Source: CAZSPL01 sp964608735 (GTDB lineage: Bacteria > JAJVIF01 > JAPKYR01 > CAZSPL01). Taken from it: a stretch of 17,146 nucleotides of DNA. The translations under genes and the position numbers were made by a program. The stretch lies in the NCBI GenBank assembly GCA_964608735.1, contig CAZSPL010000064.1, positions 1-17,146 of the forward strand, written 5' to 3'. Below the pieces are notes generated by a model. It was not told the origin of the DNA, did not search any database, and saw nothing but the letters and a program-made list of their open reading frames with translations. Below, in pieces: positions 14,703-17,146 of the stretch (within the stretch, counting starts at the first letter, position 1; the number at the start of each line of letters is the position of its first letter).

Positions 14703-15692
14703 TCAGACCTTGGAACTATCGTCAAGAATATAGACCTTGACTTCCCTGCGCCCGAATTTCATCGCTTCGGAGCGTGAATTGTATCCGAGGTCGATCCTGA
14801 AATTCTTAATGGCTCCACCGGTATCCCCGGCGATGGCATAACCGTATCCCTCGATATAAAGCCTCGTTCCGAGCGGGATTATCCTCGGGTCGACGGCCAC
14901 GACGCCGTAACCTACAGTGAGCCCGTAGGCCGTGGGCTTGCCTGTCCATATGCCGTTGGATTCCGGACCCGGGTCGTAGGCGGTTGCATCCATCCACATG
15001 ATGTCTCTCGCGCGAAGCTTGACATCATCCAGTTTCTCAACCCTTGTACCGACCAGCGAATGCTGGGCCACCGGCTGGATGAGAACATTCTCGCGAACCA
15101 CTACCCGCTCGACCTCCTTGTTGTTCTCGCTGATGACGTCATAAGTGACGAGCTTTCTTCCGGGATAGCCCTGGTTGACTATCTGCTCTTCGCCGCACGG
15201 AAGGTCCGCCTGCGCTTCGAGTATCACCTCACAGGGAATCTCTTCCTCCACCGTGATACGTTCGACGCACCCCCGGCTCAATCGTATCTCGCCGCTCAGC
15301 GGGATCCGGCTGTCCACCGATGGCTCGACGATATCATGCTCGCCGAGTTCAATCCCCGCCGAAGCGAGGAATTCGCCGACCGTACGCGCATGCGTGAATG
15401 TTCGCCTCGCAAATCCATCCGGACCGCGGAAAAGCACCGGCCGGGGCCTTTCATATATGTATTGCCCCGGGGTGGTTCCCGCCGCGAGCAGGTCCATCCG
15501 CGAAATATCAACCCCGCGAGCCTCGATCAGCTCTTTACTCCCGGCTATACAGCCGGGGACATTGATTGAATTACCGTCAGGAAGGACTATCTCCGCGGGG
15601 GTGACGAGTTTCGCTATCCCGAATGCGATATAAACTGCAACAACGGCACCGACGATTACGCCTGCGCCTGTGAATTTCTTTCTTCTCTTCAT
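14703..15692 (-). CDS. G5/3D-domain cell-wall protein (RpfB/YabE-like), membrane anchored
   Basis: 329 residues. A charged N-terminus and one hydrophobic helix (about 9-30, AGVIVGAVVAVYIAFGIAKL) anchor it, with the rest outside the cytoplasm. Then come a DUF348/ubiquitin-like region (about 31-140, with RRTFTHARTVGEFLASAGIE), a G5 domain (about 142-215: ERITVEEEIPCEV, then KLVTYDVISENNKEVERVVV), and a C-terminal 3D domain (about 232-325) with its Asp residues in WMDATAYDPG, AVDPRIIPLGTRLYIEGYGY, AGDTGGAIKNFRIDLGY. The 3D domain has a double-psi barrel related to MltA and is expected to cut peptidoglycan glycan strands. This order is typical of Firmicutes YabE/RpfB relatives and less usual beside LPS-export genes. 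The ATG has GGGAG 5 nt upstream. A promoter with consensus -35 precedes it, as do two hairpins. Confidence 0.9.
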   Translation of the reverse strand: MKRRKKFTGAGVIVGAVVAVYIAFGIAKLVTPAEIVLPDGNSINVPGCIAGSKELIEARGVDISRMDLLAAGTTPGQYIYERPRPVLFRGPDGFARRTFTHARTVGEFLASAGIELGEHDIVEPSVDSRIPLSGEIRLSRGCVERITVEEEIPCEVILEAQADLPCGEEQIVNQGYPGRKLVTYDVISENNKEVERVVVRENVLIQPVAQHSLVGTRVEKLDDVKLRARDIMWMDATAYDPGPESNGIWTGKPTAYGLTVGYGVVAVDPRIIPLGTRLYIEGYGYAIAGDTGGAIKNFRIDLGYNSRSEAMKFGRREVKVYILDDSSKV

Positions 15693-15716
15693 GCTTTCTC
15701 CCAGTCTTCCCTTACT

Positions 15717-15746
15717 TGCGGACCATTTCGCGCAAAATGGTCCGCA
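15717..15746 (-). promoter_or_regulatory. Perfect 12-bp hairpin in the leader of the 3D-domain gene
   Basis: TGCGGACCATTT (15717-15728) and its exact inverse (15735-15746) enclose a 6-nt loop, cgcgca. On the minus strand it follows the T-run of the terminator at once and lies 24 nt before the ATG of the 3D-domain gene, just upstream of its GGGAG. It has no T-run of its own in that direction. It may stabilise mRNA or form part of an attenuator. Confidence 0.6.
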
Positions 15747-15747
15747 T

Positions 15748-15773
15748 AAAAAAAAATGACCGACTTGCGGTCA
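15748..15773 (-). terminator. Intrinsic terminator downstream of rmlD
   Basis: On the minus strand TGACCG-CAAGT-CGGTCA forms a 6-bp stem with a 5-nt loop, followed by nine T. It lies about 83 nt after the rmlD stop and would end the rml transcript. It also lies at the predicted transcription start of the promoter at 15779-15807, so it could act on the 3D-domain gene too. Confidence 0.8.
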
Positions 15774-15778
15774 GACAT

Positions 15779-15807
15779 AAAGTAGCAAATTTGGAAGCTT
15801 TTGTCAA
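15779..15807 (-). promoter_or_regulatory. Promoter of the 3D-domain gene
   Basis: On the minus strand a perfect TTGACA (15807-15802), a 17-nt spacer, then TACTTT (15784-15779), which matches the -10 consensus at 3 of 6 positions. Predicted start is near 15772, the first base of the terminator hairpin. Confidence 0.5.
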
Positions 15808-15855
15808 GCGATAGAAGTTATCCACAACACCTGATTGCGAAATTTGTCATACTTT

Positions 15856-16854
15856 TTACAACTTTAGGTCATCAACATTGAACTGCTCTGCCTTCAAATA
15901 TGCCTTCAAAGAATCCTCCCAATGTGGCATCACAACCAGGTTCCTTACTTCGAATGCGACATTCGCCAGGCTCGAATTCCTCGGCCTTCGCGCCTTGGTG
16001 GGGTATTCCTGCGTCATGATCGGCACGACCTTGGTCTTCAGCCCCGCGAACTCGATCGCCTTCACCGCGAGCTTGTACCATGTCGTCTCCCCCGAGTTGG
16101 TCACGTGGTATGTGCCGAAGAACGGTGTGTTCACAAGCGCCTTTATCGCTCGCGCGAGGTCATGGGCGAATGTCGGCTTGCCTATCTGGTCGTCGACCAC
16201 GCGAAGCTCATCGCGCTCCCTCGCGAGGTTGAGGATCGTGCGCACGAAATTCTTGCCCGGACCGATTAGCCACGATGTCCGCACCACGAAGAACTTGTTG
16301 AGTACTTCCCTTACCGACATCTCCCCCATCAGCTTGCTCTTCCCGTAGACATTGATGGGCCTGGGCTGGTCGAATTCGAGGTACGGCGTCGACTTCTCGC
16401 CGTCGAACACGTAGTCGCTGCTAAGGTAGAGCATCACTGCGTCGAATTCCCGCGCCGCCGCGACGATGTTCTGCGTGCCGATACCGTTGACCCGGAACGC
16501 CGTCTCGGGCGTCACTTCGCATCCCTCGACATCCGTCATCGCCGCCGTGTGAATCACGATATCCGGCCGATGCAGGTAAAAACATGAGAGGACATCGTCC
16601 GGATTCGTTACATCCATCTCCTCGATGTCGACCCCGGCCACCTCAAAGTCCGGCGGCAGTATTTCGAGCAGCTTTAACCCGAGCTGGCCCTTGGAGCCGG
16701 TTACGAGCACTTTCTTGGCGCCGCCGGCATCGAAGTACTCTTCCTCGTCGCGGACGGGTTCCCCGTCCATCTCGCCGGGATTGTTCCGCTCGACATCCTG
16801 TACGCCTTCCGGGAATTCCGGCTTTCCGCTTTTCTTATGCGATCCGCATTTCAT
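15856..16854 (-). CDS. rmlD: dTDP-4-dehydrorhamnose reductase (RmlD)
   Basis: 332 residues from the ATG at 16854. An in-frame TTG nine codons upstream (16881) has no Shine-Dalgarno, while the ATG has CAGGGA about 6 nt and AGGAAG about 14 nt before it. RmlD reduces dTDP-4-dehydro-L-rhamnose with NAD(P)H, the last step to dTDP-L-rhamnose for O-antigen or other glycans. Visible are the NAD(P) motif VLVTGSKGQLG (about 49-59), IHTAAMTDVEGCE (about 101-113), the active-site LSSDYVFDG (about 144-152), and YxxxK in NVYGKSK (Tyr170, Lys174), then VRTSWLIGPG. About 48 hydrophilic, charge-rich residues precede the NAD motif, an extension most RmlD proteins lack. It follows the rmlA-like gene by 65 bp and is followed by an intrinsic terminator. 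Confidence 0.9.
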   Translation of the reverse strand: MKCGSHKKSGKPEFPEGVQDVERNNPGEMDGEPVRDEEEYFDAGGAKKVLVTGSKGQLGLKLLEILPPDFEVAGVDIEEMDVTNPDDVLSCFYLHRPDIVIHTAAMTDVEGCEVTPETAFRVNGIGTQNIVAAAREFDAVMLYLSSDYVFDGEKSTPYLEFDQPRPINVYGKSKLMGEMSVREVLNKFFVVRTSWLIGPGKNFVRTILNLARERDELRVVDDQIGKPTFAHDLARAIKALVNTPFFGTYHVTNSGETTWYKLAVKAIEFAGLKTKVVPIMTQEYPTKARRPRNSSLANVAFEVRNLVVMPHWEDSLKAYLKAEQFNVDDLKL

Positions 16855-16919
16855 TGCTTGTCCCTGCTTCCTTTCGACCAAGAGAAATCATATGGTCAAA
16901 TGTATAGGTTTGTCTAAGT

Positions 16920-17146
16920 TCATACCCAAATACTTGATGCATCACCGAGCATCACGCTTATTGAATCGGGCTGCTCCGCTCCCTTGATAACCTGCGCCCT
17001 CTTCCCTGTCAGGCTGTTGATAAGCTTCAAACCGAGATCGGTGATACGGGTTTCCCCAAGCAATATGCTGTTCTCAATCCTCGCGTTACGTATGACGCAC
17101 TTGTCGCCTATCGATGTATTCGGCCCGATGTACGCATCCTCGATGA
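16920..17146 (-). CDS. RmlA-like glucose-1-phosphate thymidylyltransferase, C-terminal part
   Basis: Only the last 75 codons lie in the window; the start is beyond the right edge, and the stop is TGA at 16922-16920. The visible part has hexapeptide left-handed beta-helix repeats (IEDAYIGPNTSIGDKCVIRN, ARIENSILLGETRITD), followed by LGLKLINSLTGKRAQVIKG and a DSISVMLGDASSIWV tail. This matches the C-terminus of the long form of RmlA-type nucleotidyltransferases, which make dTDP-glucose from glucose 1-phosphate and dTTP, the first step to dTDP-rhamnose. The rmlD gene follows 65 bp downstream on the same strand, so the two are likely co-transcribed. The catalytic domain is not seen, so another hexapeptide sugar-phosphate nucleotidyltransferase is possible. 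Confidence 0.75.
   Translation of the reverse strand, partial: IEDAYIGPNTSIGDKCVIRNARIENSILLGETRITDLGLKLINSLTGKRAQVIKGAEQPDSISVMLGDASSIWV

Noticed and set aside
15779..15855. Replication origin near the DnaA box
   Set aside because: Only one box, no cluster, no AT-rich unwinding region and no dnaA or dnaN gene nearby.
1..17146. CRISPR array, tRNA or rRNA genes, prophage or intact insertion sequence
   Set aside because: No regularly spaced direct repeats, cloverleaf patterns, rRNA blocks, integrase or transposase frames were seen on either strand.

Overview
The window is about 17 kb of moderately GC-rich DNA from an uncultured-looking, diderm (LPS-bearing) bacterium. Lipopolysaccharide is implied by LptC- and LptD-type export proteins, a heptose-7-phosphate kinase-like protein, a dTDP-rhamnose gene pair and an ELM1-type glycosyltransferase-like protein. 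An SLH-domain porin and a G5/3D cell-wall protein sit in the same stretch. That mix fits several deep-branching diderm phyla with SLH-tethered outer membranes; I cannot name the phylum from sequence alone. A run of 10 Ns at 1004-1013 shows that two contigs were scaffolded, so gene order across it is not proven.

Layout, left to right. Positions 1-971 (-): a truncated cation-chloride-cotransporter-type permease. 1014-4212 (-): a three-gene unit transcribed as DHS-like protein, PfkB/HldA-type kinase, membrane-anchored beta-propeller, the last cut by the N gap. 4213-4544: no gene, but a GC-rich hairpin, a larger inverted repeat, and an 89-bp element bounded by perfect 11-bp inverted repeats. 4545-11123 (-): a six-gene unit transcribed as compact LptD, nucleotidyltransferase, methyltransferase, ELM1-like protein, PilB/GspE ATPase, LptC; it has a TATAAT box upstream and short gaps throughout. 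11272-12891 (-): an SLH porin with an intrinsic terminator and an unusually long, structured leader (about 335 nt) behind a good sigma-70 promoter. 13343-13768 (-): a YqgF/RuvX-like RNase H-fold protein, divergent from 13849-14658 (+), a sugar-phosphate isomerase/epimerase-like TIM barrel. 14703-15692 (-): the G5/3D protein. 15856-17146 (-): rmlD and the 3' end of an rmlA-like gene.

Most genes serve the envelope: making sugars (rhamnose, heptose), building or decorating glycan, exporting LPS, and tethering or remodelling wall and outer membrane. The most unusual parts are the SLH porin leader RNA, the operon that puts a pilus/secretion ATPase and three small-molecule enzymes between lptD and lptC, the DHS-like/heptose kinase pair with overlapping reading frames, and two genes whose TATAAT box lies 8 nt before an ATG with no Shine-Dalgarno sequence, which suggests leaderless mRNAs.
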